Of a stretch of DNA of 64,000 nucleotides, positions 1 through 12,100 are shown piece by piece (the stretch's first letter is position 1; each line of letters opens with the position of its first letter). The DNA comes from Platynereis dumerilii. Lineage: Eukaryota > Annelida > Polychaeta > Phyllodocida > Nereididae. The notes beneath the pieces are model-generated. The model was given only the letters and a program-made list of their open reading frames with translations, was not told the origin of the DNA and made no database searches. Both the position numbers and the translations under genes were made by a program. The stretch spans positions 3,808,117-3,872,116 of the forward strand of contig JAPTHN010000015.1 in assembly GCA_026936325.1 (NCBI GenBank), written 5' to 3'.

Positions 1-1643
1 AATAAAATACTAAAAAAGCAAGAGATTTCCCGTATATTTTTAGAATATGGTTATATATAGAAGCAATTCTGATTTAAATACTTGGTATGGGCATAAGTCT
101 CCAAATCATATGTAGGCTCAAATAGTATAATCAGCTAATTAGAAGCAAAATTATCAGGAAAACATTGTGTATCTTGAAAAGTAATAGTATGATATAAATA
201 AAGTGGAAAACAAAACCTGGACAATATGGAACACACTGTTGGGGGAAAAATATCTTTCGAAAAAGAAAAGAATTGACCAAAAAGTGAAAAGAAAAATTAG
301 GAAAAATAGATGACGGCCAGGGAAAACATGTTTGTGAAAATGTGAAAAAAGATTACAGAAAGGAAATTTGGGAGACGGAAAAAAAATAGGCAAAAGAAAA
401 AATTGCAGGAAAAAGACGTTAAAAAATCTGGAAAATGTACATATATATACGCATTTGTACTGTTAGGGGGTGACTGTCCATTTTAATACACATTTAGTGG
501 TCAGAACCACTTCTGAATTTAGATGCCCTCCAAACGCATGCAAAATATCATAGAATTAGCTATACCTTTTAAGGCCCATAGCAAAAACGAATTTTCTTTG
601 GCCAAAAACACACTTCTGTGAAATCCAAAAGTCAACTTCAGCGCTAATTCCTGTACTTGAGAGTCAGCTGCCCTAGTTGTGACATGATGTTGAGAAAGCA
701 TCAAGCTCCCACTTCTAGAAAACAGTCAGATCTAGTTTTTACAGCTGCTTGCAGCCTGTATTGCGAGAGGAGTTTCAGGAAAAAAATATGACAACTCCCC
801 TGGTCGTGCTGTTTCACCTATGTCATTAAAACTTGGCATGCAGTCTGAATAGAATATTATCTTGCTTCCATCAACTTTTGGTAAACTTCTGTGACAACAA
901 ATTTTTATTTTCTAAACTAAAATGTACAATTTTCCCGCGAATTTTAAATGTTCTGCTGCAGTGATGGCAGCAGCCAAGTGCCAGCCAGGAGGATCTACAA
1001 GCAGCTGTTAAAGTGCTTGCACGTTATTTTTCAAAAATGATAACATCTCAATATTGAGGCATGCATGAACTGACATTTCACAAGCATATTATGAAATATA
1101 ACATGTATTGTATACTGTTGTTCACTGTTACCAATATTGTTGTGGTGTCACGTGGTTGGTTGTCACCTAGTTGATAGAATTGCTACTTTTTTATGTAGAC
1201 CAGTTGACCACTTGGTAATCGGCTATGACATAGTGAATGTTTTATATGACATAAAATTTATATACCTGTACGTGCTTTGAGCTTCCAGATGTGTTCTAAA
1301 TAGCATTTTGATGTCTTATTCTTCTCTTGTTGCAAGGTTCGAAATTATTCTCATTTCATTGCCTCTTCCTTGGAACATCATACGGAATGCACAAATACCA
1401 ATAAAAAGATTTAAGATAATAAAATTATCATAACAGGCATAAACTGAAATTTCATGAGAACATAAGGTTAAGGAAGTACGCTGTTGTTTTTGCATATCAC
1501 CTAATTGGTTTTTGACATATAGCCAAGTCAGTTGTCACCCAGTTGGTACGATTATCACACAGTTGGCTGTTGCCAAGTTGACTGACGATCTAGTATAGTC
1601 AGCCATGGTATGTCACTAAGGGTACAATATACCTTTTTTCTGA

Positions 1644-4200
1644 GAGATTGGATGTCTTCTAAAATGGCCTTGATTTTGGATGTCTGAATCACGTCTTGTT
1701 ACAAAACGACGAAAAGACAAATTGTCATTGTTTTGTCTCCTTAGAACATCAAATAGAATTCACAAACACCACAAAGAAGATTTAAGATGGCACTTATTGT
1801 AAATTCTGTTCGTCATTGCACAAGGTCTCTAGACACGTGTACACCACATGTATTCTGTATTTAGAAACATACTTCACACATTGATTGTCCTAAAGAGTAA
1901 CACTATGTGAGATTTCACCTCAACACCATATACAGGAAACGAGCAGGTGCTTGAGATGTGATAACTCTTTGATGCATACTAACCAAGTGTAAGTGAATTG
2001 TTATATATAGTATATGAGACGGCAGTTATGTCAGGGTGATGGCATTTGTATAAATAATTTGATCTAAAGCCGTAGTCCTCAGACTTCTGCAGCCTTCGTA
2101 ATACCAGTTTAGAAAAGTTTGCTGTCTACAATATTTGATGGCAGGATGATGCCAAACTTGAATTGTTCTTGATGTCTCCGTAAAACTTACTTTTTATAAC
2201 CAAAACCAATTTCAGTCTGCTGTTGTGACATGAAAGACAAATGAAGAAGCCTAAAGGTGTTACCAGTGAAGCAAACATGATTTTTATCCATATGCTTATA
2301 TACCAAATGTACTCTGAATGAGCTTCTTGATCACTAACCATGTCAACATAAAGAAAATGGATGAAACAATTTACCATTATATGACATATGCACGGTGTGG
2401 TCATGTATAGTATAGATAACTATTGCTGTATGCTCCCTAGGCTTAGGCCCAGCTCACAGTCAGAATGTATAAACTGATTCAAGTCTGTTTAGGCAATAAA
2501 CTTTGTGTGCAAATTTGTGACTGTAAAGTAACTGCAGATGAGATTAAGTTCCTCCAGTTTGTTTAAACTGTGAAGTCATTTGGTGACTTGTCGAAAAAAA
2601 AAATTGATTTGATGTTTCTTATGAATTTTTAGCTTAATGCACATACAACAAGCATTATCTAATGCCTCTCAGCTTCTCTTCACAGATAGATGGCAACCTC
2701 GGCTACCGTTTGCTATCAAGATGTCATTGTCTCCAATGCTGTATGTTATTTTCTAGAATGTAGTGTCTTTATTTGTCTAGAATTGCAAAAACGTTTCATG
2801 GCAATTACGTTGTTGATAAATCAACTTGTCATCAATTCATAGCAAAGGAGGGGACAATTTACTGTGATTCACACTCTTGAGCATGACATCAAGTGCTCCA
2901 CAACGCCATCAATTGAATGGTCAGGTGCTCCAGTTGTGACAAGAATCATCAGATGAACTGGACATAATCAAGCTCCAACTAATGCAATTATCGTAAAATG
3001 ATAATGAATCAACTCTTAAGATTTTTATAAACATTTTAAAAGAATCTAGAATGCATCATCATGTCATGTATGATTTTGTCCAATATTTATTGCATTTTTA
3101 ACTGATAATTTCACTACATTAATGTAGTTCTGTACATTTGTGATATAACTTATTTAGGCCTACACTAACAATGTAAGCTTATATGTCCTTAAATAGCATC
3201 TGATGTCTGAATCTTGTCTTGTTACAAAGAAGAAAAGGATTTTTATTGCATTCTGTACTCTATAGGATATCAAAGAGAATTCTGAAACACCACAATATAA
3301 CATATGATGCTCATGCTATAAGGTCTGTTCATCATTGCAAAAGACATTCTTATCTCTCTAAACAATTTTATACCACATAGACGAGTATATTGTGAATGAA
3401 AAAATGTACCTCACAGACATTTATTGGAGAATCACAATGCGAGATTTCACCTCAACACCGTGCAGGAGACAAACAGGTTTCTTGATGTGATAACTCTTTG
3501 ATGCAATCCAGTCAAGTTTAAATTGACTGTTATACATGAGATGGCTGTGATGCTAGGGTGATGGCATTTGTATACATAATCAGATGTGAAGTATGCAGCC
3601 TTATACTGAAATGTGGTATCTCTTCAGTGCAATCCATCTAGGTGTACATATATATAGACTGCCATTTTAAAAAACCTTTCATGGGAGCTATACAATTGGA
3701 TCGAAATTCTACATTACATCTGACACCACCTATGAGTGTACTGACATCACAATTTCCATTGTCAGCCAGGATGATGTCGTGCTTGAAGCGTCCTTGATAA
3801 TTAACCCTTGTGTTTTAAGACGCGCCTTCTGCAGTCATGAAGTGGTCTCTTGTAGGGGTACAGTCTCTCGTCGGGGTGCCAAATGCACAAAAAAACTGCA
3901 TAGTGCTGGAAGAATTACAGCTGGGCTTCTTGTAATGCAGATACCACCGTAATTATATACAAGTTTGAATGACTCGCTGTACCTACACAAAGTGTGATTA
4001 GTGCAAATGACTGTTGCTGTATACTCCCTGAGTGATTTGAAGAAGGCTCAAGTTGGCTCGGAATGTACAATGTGATGCAAATCTGTTCAGGCGATAAACC
4101 TTGTGTACAATTTTGCAACTGTGAAGTAACTGTATACCACAACGGGGACTTATAACATGGATGTAGTTTCAATGACGCGTTTAAAACTGTCCATCTAGGC
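1644..4200. repeat. Diverged large tandem duplication, about 1 kb units
   Basis: Blocks at 1655-2600 recur in the same order and orientation at about 3190-4200, offset by 1.52-1.63 kb. Matching landmarks are the motif gatttcacctcaacacc at 1911 and 3443, ggcatttgtata at 2041 and 3563, caggatgatg near 2142 and 3767, and an aggc(a/g)ataaac block at 2491 and 4089. The changing offset shows indels and substantial age. A third, shorter relative of the first block lies at about 1285-1440. Confidence 0.7.
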
Positions 4201-4322
4201 AAAACGTATTCGAAAAAACAATATCATGTTGGATTTGTATTCTATTTCTTGTATCTGGAATATCTCCCATTGTATCTTGCAGTTGACAGGTAAAATTGTG
4301 ATGGCATTTCTTTGAACTTTAT

Positions 4323-4598
4323 GCCCAATAGGCACATCTATGTTGCAGTGCAACATTGTGACAACTCACAGTGCTTGTGAAGAATACGTAAAATTTAATG
4401 TTCTGACAACATTGTGAAACAGATGTTATTTTACAAAAGACGCAAGCATGGGATGTTGTGGCAGTTTTTTCAAATGTGAAAAAAACTCAACATCATGTTC
4501 ACGTTGTGGCAAGATAATTTCTAACTTACATTTCTATGTGAGCAAATCACGCACCCTCCACCAATTAGCAACATTGTGTTCTTGTTGTGTGCCCCTTG
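4323..4598 (+). repeat. Dispersed repeat family A, copy 1
   Basis: Non-coding repeat rich in caacattgtg/cacaatgttg words, ending with the block ccaattagcaacattgtg and a gccccttg edge. The same order of words is found at 5272, 8364, 18014 and, inverted, at 23971 and 51319. The length of about 300 bp and lack of coding suggest a MITE or other non-autonomous element. Confidence 0.7.
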
Positions 4599-5028
4599 CG
4601 AGCTAATTATATACCATAGATTGGCAAGCATTATTTTCTGACTTCAGCTTCGTCTCACAGACTGGCTGGTCAGTAGCCCCTCCAGACTGATAGGATAACA
4701 TGATTGCTCACCAAGAAACAAGTTCCAAAATCAAGAAAATAACAAATGATAGAATAACAAATCTATACCGGTAGACCTCGCAAGTGTAGCCCTCTAAGCC
4801 CAGTTCTTGAATTTAATATTTTGAATATATATGGCAACTAAGATCCCTATAGCAATCTACAATTCTTTTTTTTTTTAAGAAAAAATAAAAGAAGCATCCT
4901 GGTTATTTATATATATATTCCATATTTTTGGCAAGAGTGAAAATTTAGGTTGCAGAATTACTCCAAACTGACATGAAATCTCAGATTCATCCCAATTTAT
5001 TCTTAATTGTATATATTTTGATTTTCAG

Positions 5029-6150
5029 ATCTGACAGCAAGCTGTTTCAACAACTCAGGGAGTGCTCTTACCAACCTGCCTAGTGGTGAAGGCAAAGAAA
5101 GGGCCCACATTTTGGTAGACATGACTTTCCAATGTGCTGGTCATGTAGTTGGCTGGAAGTATGTTGGCAGAACTACTGGTTCGATAATGTATGCTGCCGT
5201 CTGGGATTTAAACGCGACTGTTGCTACATTAGTGGTAAGTATACTTTCGCTGACTACGTGGCAATGTATACACCCCCATGAGCACATCAACAGTGTAGCA
5301 ATGTTGCAACAACGTTACCCTGTTCGTCAAATGACTCAGAATTGTATAGTAGAAATTATGTTGTTACAATGTTTTGAAGCAACATCAAAGATATGACGTA
5401 GCATGCTTCGTTGTGGCGACGTTTTCACAACATTGTGAGGCAATGTCAGGAGTTCGACGTTAGCATGCGACACTGTGGCAGTGTTATTAAAAAAAACCCG
5501 ACGCCGTGTTCATGTTGTGGCGACGTAATCTCTATGTGACTAACCGACCAACCCTCCACCAACCAATTAGCAACGTTGTGTTTACGTCTTGTGCCCCTTG
5601 GGACTGTACCCCTTGGTCAAAGTAAGCATTGTTGGGCACGTGATATAAGTGTCATCTTCTCTACTTTCAACATGGGAAACATAGAGGCTGTTTGATTAGT
5701 CATGATCAGAAGAAGGCCATTTGACTTCTCATAACTGATTTTAGAGTGAAAATCAGAAGCATGGTCCTTTTGTTTGGCTGTCACCAACAAGCGAGATTCG
5801 TCTCCTTAAATCAAATTAACATTGAATTTAATTTCAGGAGAGCAATCAAATAAGCATCCAGAGTGGGTTCCAGTACCATCCACTAACAGTGGAGGACTTC
5901 ATTTCTGTGGAGGTGGGCATGGCCTATGGGGTCCATTACCCTCAAACCAGTGATGACACCAGCAATGCTTTGTACTGGTTAAAGGGCACAAGTTCTGAGT
6001 ATGACTCTGACATTTGGCCTTCGTCTGATTTGTCTAACATTGTGAGGATAAGAGAGGGAGAAGAGACCTTCAAAGACACTAAAAGTTTCACTTATGATGG
6101 CTATGACACCCAAAGAAGATTAGTGTCGATACTCCCACTTTTCAGATCAA
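5029..6150 (+). CDS. Ectodomain module copy 1 (two exons)
   Basis: Exons 5029-5234 and 5838-6150 read through in phases 1-0-1. They encode about 170 residues beginning near [12 protein letters not shown], with a central [12 protein letters not shown] and a later [13 protein letters not shown]. The pattern of a hydrophobic-G-W/F-x4-R-x-G stretch followed by a second G-x-x-x-G-x-x-Y stretch returns at 19698-21883 and 28131-28913. I do not recognise a named Pfam family; a secreted beta-sandwich fold is inferred. The second donor is gttagt rather than gtaagt. Confidence 0.75.
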
Positions 6151-9100
6151 GTTAGTATATTTCCGTTATATTAGAAAGTCAATACTTTATAGAATAAAGA
6201 CTGATATACATTATTTGGATATTGCTCTTTCGAGTGAAAGTAAGTTTTGGGATTTTAACGGTACTTTTTTTACGAAGAGCGCCTACTCAGACTGTGACTT
6301 TGGTGTGCTGTCGCCTTCACTTTGGGCAACTATTGTTGTACAACATTTCTAGCGTCCAAAGGGAAAACCAAGCAAGTCACATTAAGGACATTCTGAGAAA
6401 ATTGCCTTTTAAATTTCAGTCTGTGCAGTAAGAGATAGACTTACTGGGATTTGCCAGTGTCATTCTGGGGTAATCGGCCACTTCTCGAAAATCTAAACTT
6501 AATAAATATATAGAAACGTGTCTCAGAAGTCCTATTTTGACCTTAACTCAATTTTGCCCAATATGTGACTTACTAGGTTTTACCTTTGGACGCTAGATTT
6601 CTATCATGACATGCATCAGGATCTAATCTACATTTGCTCACCATAGTTCTTGTTTTGTACAAACAATTTTGTGTTGATTTCTATGGTTTGAACCATTCAG
6701 ACAGGCCAGACAAAAGTTCAGTTAAAACTTATATGCCTTGTAATAATGCAACGAAAAGTCAGTACCTTGTATTGAGCGTGCAATCGCTCAAGGGAATGAC
6801 AATTTTTCACTCGTATGAGAGTCTGCAATAAGTAGAATATTTTTCATTTGTATTTTTTACTAAAAAAAAGAAAGAAAAGCATTACGTATTGCACTCAATT
6901 AACAATTAACTAATAGTGTAGAAGGGAGGTGATTTCATCGTGATTTACTATTTTATTTATGAAAAAAAACCTGGCGCTTGAGATAACTCTTTTACTTCTT
7001 TTTTGCCAAGATGATACCAAGCCCTGCTCGACCCTCCCATGTAAGAATTTTGGAACTTGCAAAGAAGAACCAACGTTATCTGCTGGCTACAAATGTTCTT
7101 GCCCGTCGGCTTACGTTGGGGTCCACTGTGAATTGGGTGAGAAAAATTACTATAATTTCGATTATTTGAAAATTTAGAATGTTTGTGACATTGAATTTGA
7201 TCCTAGCCTTTGCAGGTCTATGCTTAGAGGTTAGTTTTTAACACAATGATTGGTTTGATGAAGTTATTGTGACCAAGCAGTAATATTTGCAAAGTAACTT
7301 AACATAAGACTGATGTAACAAAAGTCAAATATACCAAAAAAATTGTTCTGCTTTGTTGATTCAGATAATCCCTGCTCAAGTAATCCATGTCCTCAGCCAG
7401 CAACCTGTTCACTCTTTGGAGACCTGGGTGAATTTGAGTGTGTTTGTGACAGTAATTCGACAAGTTCATGTCCAACTACGACTTGTAAGTACAGTACAAA
7501 TTTCTAAAAGTGGCTCGTCATTTAAAATCTAGTCTTAGCTATACATCCATGGCTATACCAAGCTAAACCAGGCTAAACCTATCTATCTATCCATAGCTAT
7601 CCAAAGGAATCCAAAACCTTTTACTAGTGTCTCCATCGGGAGTATATTAGTAATCAAAATGTGGGCGTTTGAGAAAAAGAAATTTTGCCTCGAAATGCCA
7701 GCCTGATGTCGCACCGGTATGACTTTTGGCTGTAATAAATCTATATATATATATATATATATCTTAAAATCACTTTAATTTACCACAAAATAATATAAAA
7801 TGTATGAATCTACGTGTACTCGTATACCAAAGAATACTGGTAGCCCAACAGGCAGTTGCAGTTTTATGAAAGACATTGTGATTCTGGCATGGTATAACGC
7901 TGGGCACGGTTTTTCTACCATGATTTGACATTTTGTAATAATAATTATGACATATTTGTTTTGTGTATATTTCCATCAAGATCATGGATCAAGTCCAGGC
8001 TATGGATCTCAACTGGCTTGCTCTTTGCCCTTCTTCTACGAAGGAATTGTTTACCATGAGTGTCTGGTTCCATCCGGTTGGAATAATTCTGCTCGATGCC
8101 CCCTTGAATTTTATGCCTCCAGTACATCATCTTGGATAACCTGTGACGGTAATGTTGAATTGCATGAATTTCAAAATAATAGTATGTACGTGTATCACTG
8201 GATTTATATCATATTTTTTATATCAATAATCAGCTCTGTCATTCTTGAACACAATTCGGACACGGTGCAATTGCAGGAAGAAGCGTGTCATCAGTATACT
8301 TTTCCGAATTTGGAACCCACAATAAACAATAAAGCATTTGATATAATTTCATAATCATAAAATAGCATGTGACTTTGCTGCAACATTTCACAATGTTGTG
8401 AAAAAGCATTATGTTCATGTTGTTGCAACATAAATTAAATGTCTACCATACTTTTCTATGTGGCAAACAAACAAGCCCTCTACCAATTAGCCATGTTGAC
8501 AATTGTTGTGTATAATTATGTTGTATACCCCTTGGCGTACCTTCTATCAGATTATGATTTATTTTTCAGAAAAGGAAACATCTTCCAATTGGTGCATGAG
8601 CCTCCCCTGCCAAAACGGAGGTTCTTGTGTCAATTCTGTCCGTTCAACAAATTACACCTGCAGCTGCCTCATTGGGTTTGGAGGCAGAAATTGTGAAGAT
8701 GGTAAAAAATTGTTTTTACTTTTTGCCATTTGTTCCAAAAAAATGAAGAAATTTAGTGACTACCTAAACCTTGTATAGCCTATAGGTGTGTAGACCAATA
8801 GCTCAAAAATGCACAAAGCATTCACTCAAAATTGAGGCACAAGAACACAATTTGCATATTTATCTTAAAATGGCGAAAGTCTGAGAAAGTTAATTAAAAG
8901 TCACATAGGCATCCAAAAGACATGATCAAAACAATTTGAGTAAATTTTAATTATTTTATATAACATTATTTGAAACTACTAATAAAATCGGACAAAAGAG
9001 GGCAAAAAAGATTTGAATCAGTGAAACTGTGTTATATTAATTCATTTTGCTTATAATAATCATGTATTTCATTTAACTTACAGTAGTGGAAAACTTAGCA

Positions 9101-12100
9101 TTCAAAAAAGAAGTTCAGGCAAGCACCACAAGCATTGGCTACCACCCCAAGAAGGTTGTGGATGGAGTTGATTCTTCTGATGGAACATATCTCAATGGGG
9201 CGTCGTGTTCTTACCTCGATTACGGAGTAAACGTTTACTTCTTGGTTGTCCTTGGAGGAACTTATTCTGTTTCCGAAGTCAGGTTACGGCAATACAATGG
9301 AAGAGGTGAGTGATTTTTCATGCATTTGAGTTTTATGTCTCATTGGCACCTAAGTGGGATATTTAGTGATTTTGCTTGCATAAGGGGACCATTATTGATT
9401 CTGGGGGAGGGAGGGTAGGAGTTTTCTTTAACGGGGAGTTATTTATTTTGTAGTAACGGCGACAGAGTAATTATTTACTTTGACCGTGTGACGTTCTCAA
9501 ATATTTGTTTCTAAATCCTTGTAAATCAAGCTACAGTGCTACGCCTTGTTGTTAAGGAATGCCCCCACTACGAATTATTTATTTAATGACCACTGCGAAA
9601 GAGTTTATTTATTTCACTTAAGCTGGGCACAAATTATTCGTTTCAAAAAACTCCAAGCTGGTAATCTAATGGTCACCTCTAATGGCCATGGGCCAAACTG
9701 TGGTTTTGTAATACCTGTAATCAATTCAAAAAATGCTTGTAGTGGTATGGTCTGAGGTTAGACGAAAAGCATGCACGCTTGATCCAGCTGTGTCACTTAT
9801 GTGCCAATGACCATTATTTAAAACTGTCGCTAAATTAATTCTGAATCGAACAGTTTTTATAATGGTCGTTGCTGAAAAAGGATGCAACGGTTTTTGAAGT
9901 GCAGAGCATATATATATGTCAAATCCGAGTGATGCAAAGTACTGTAAATTGCCTATGCTGTACTCATTTACCCCATGATGTATTATAATAAGACCAAATG
10001 GGTATGGTGGTATTTTGAGATGTACTCCACAAGTTGAAGATATCCTGAGTCCTCTGTACCCACGAGTGCGTCATTACGAGTGAGTGTGACGTCACGAATC
10101 ATTCAACAGAGGTCAATACCCTACAAATGGACTTGTGAGAGCTCTAAGAACCCTAGCTAAGATGACTTCGAGAATGTCATTGGTTGATATTGTGTTCACA
10201 CCCGCCCGGGTACTACGGAAATCGGTCCGTCAACTCCGTAAAAAACTGCAGACAACGGTTCCTGAAAACTCAGATGTTAGTAGCATTGTAGTGGAGGACT
10301 CCACTGTCACCTTTGAATCTCAGACACTTGATGATGCTGACCTTAGCAGCATGGAGGAACCGGATGTCATTCCTGAGACACAGTTTGAAAGCACCCTAAC
10401 AGATACCGATTTGAGCAGCATGTCAGTGGAGGGCCCAAGTGTTATCCCTGAAACTCAGTTAAACAGTTGTGTAACTGTTGAGGGTGACTGGGAGCCCTCC
10501 ACATCAGACGACGAGTCAGAAGTCAGCAGCCTGTTGGTGTCTCGTTTGGCAGCCACCATGACTGTGTCACCATACCCGACAGAGCCTCCACAAGCAATTG
10601 GGACTATTGAGAGCAACAGAGGTCCAACGCTTGGCCAGAAAGAGATACTTCTTTTCCGTGGACCCAAGAATCCATTGTCTGCATTCTTCCTTCATCCAAT
10701 TCGATGGAGGAACAGAAACTACATCTCAGCTGAGGTGGCGTACCAACACGAGATGTTTCTACATCACAACTTGTCTCCCTCAGCGCACCGTGAGCTATTA
10801 CGTTGCCGCTCATCACATGACGCCAAACGTGTGGCTTCAAAGCATGTACCCAAATGCAACAAGGCATGGGAGTCAATCAGATTCCCAGTTATGGAGGAGA
10901 TATGTACTGTTAAGCTGAGACAGTGCAACGCTTTCAAGATAGCTCTCCGTCGCAGTGGAGATGCTTTCTTGATTCACAATACAGAAACTGATGATGTTTG
11001 GGGCTGTGGTATGAATTTACGTGGTAGGAACATGATGGGTCAGATTCTTATGAACGTTCGAAAGCTTGACTCTGAATTTCAGCATGATTTCCCAGCCTTA
11101 CCATCAAGAAAACAAGAACATTCGAGTGTACCCCAGCATCTTCCAGAATCAACAAAAGCCCCTGCAAAACGAAAGCACAAGGTCCTTGTTTTTGGCAATT
11201 CGAATGTTCGGGGAATTGCCAAGGGAATAATTGACAGAGGTCTGGATGGCACAGCATTTGTTTATCCTGGACAGACTTTGAGTCAATTGAAGGGCCGGAC
11301 TGAATCGATTGCGAAAGCCCTTCATCATGACAAGCCCGATGCCATCCTAATTCATGCTGGGGATATTGAGGTACGCGATGCCTCTACCTCTGTCCCTACG
11401 ATCGCACATGCCATGTCGGAAATTACGAGTGATCTCAGAAGTAGGTTCCCTGGCACTCGCATCATCTTGAGTGGACTTCCCTCTGTGCCAGGGAAACGCC
11501 GACTGAACGAGCGTATTACCCAAGTGAATGAACACTTCGCCTTCATTTGCAGGAACAACGGTAACCATGCTTATCTATGCAATAAGAGCGCAAAACTTCA
11601 AAGAGACAATTTACATCTGACTATGCGCTCACGGGACAATATTGCGTGGACAACTACTTGTCACGTAAAGAAGTGTGTTTAGTGTATCGCCTGCTGCCCA
11701 TGAATTTTGTGCTGATTATAATCTCAAAATTCTTAATCAAAGTGAAATTGTTAGTTGTACAGATACTCAGCTTGACAGTGGAAATCTTCATTATAATAGT
11801 GCTGACTGTCACTCATATGATGATCATATTGTGTTAAACAACAATATTGCGATCTCAGATGTAGCAAAGAATGATAAAATAGTAAGTGAAACCTGTAGAT
11901 TTTTTGTGTTAGTACTAGTGTTGCTTGCAGAACTTCACCTAAGCCTAATGTATCAAACGATGTACTTTATACTGATTTAAATTCTGTTGATGTAACTTCT
12001 GATAGCAATTCACAACAAAGTCAAATTTCAAGTGGTGACTTTGTGAATTTGGATAATGTGATACAGTGTGGTAACTCAGTCGAAGTATGCACAATGCCTG

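Larger units (their letters stand above)
1..5028. other. Upstream stretch without a supported gene
   Basis: I see no exon here that matches the downstream receptor gene. The first recognised exon at 5029 starts in phase 1, so at least one coding exon must lie upstream, either in this stretch and too short to recognise or outside the window. The open frames present are short and have no domain character. The stretch holds a diverged tandem duplication (1644-2600 against 3184-4200) and one copy of a dispersed repeat (4323-4598). The rest is AT-rich unique-looking sequence. Confidence 0.6.

Noticed and set aside
10604-11568. Minus-strand frames across LINE ORF1
   Set aside because: They overlap the coding NADAR/SGNH frame and show no family signatures.
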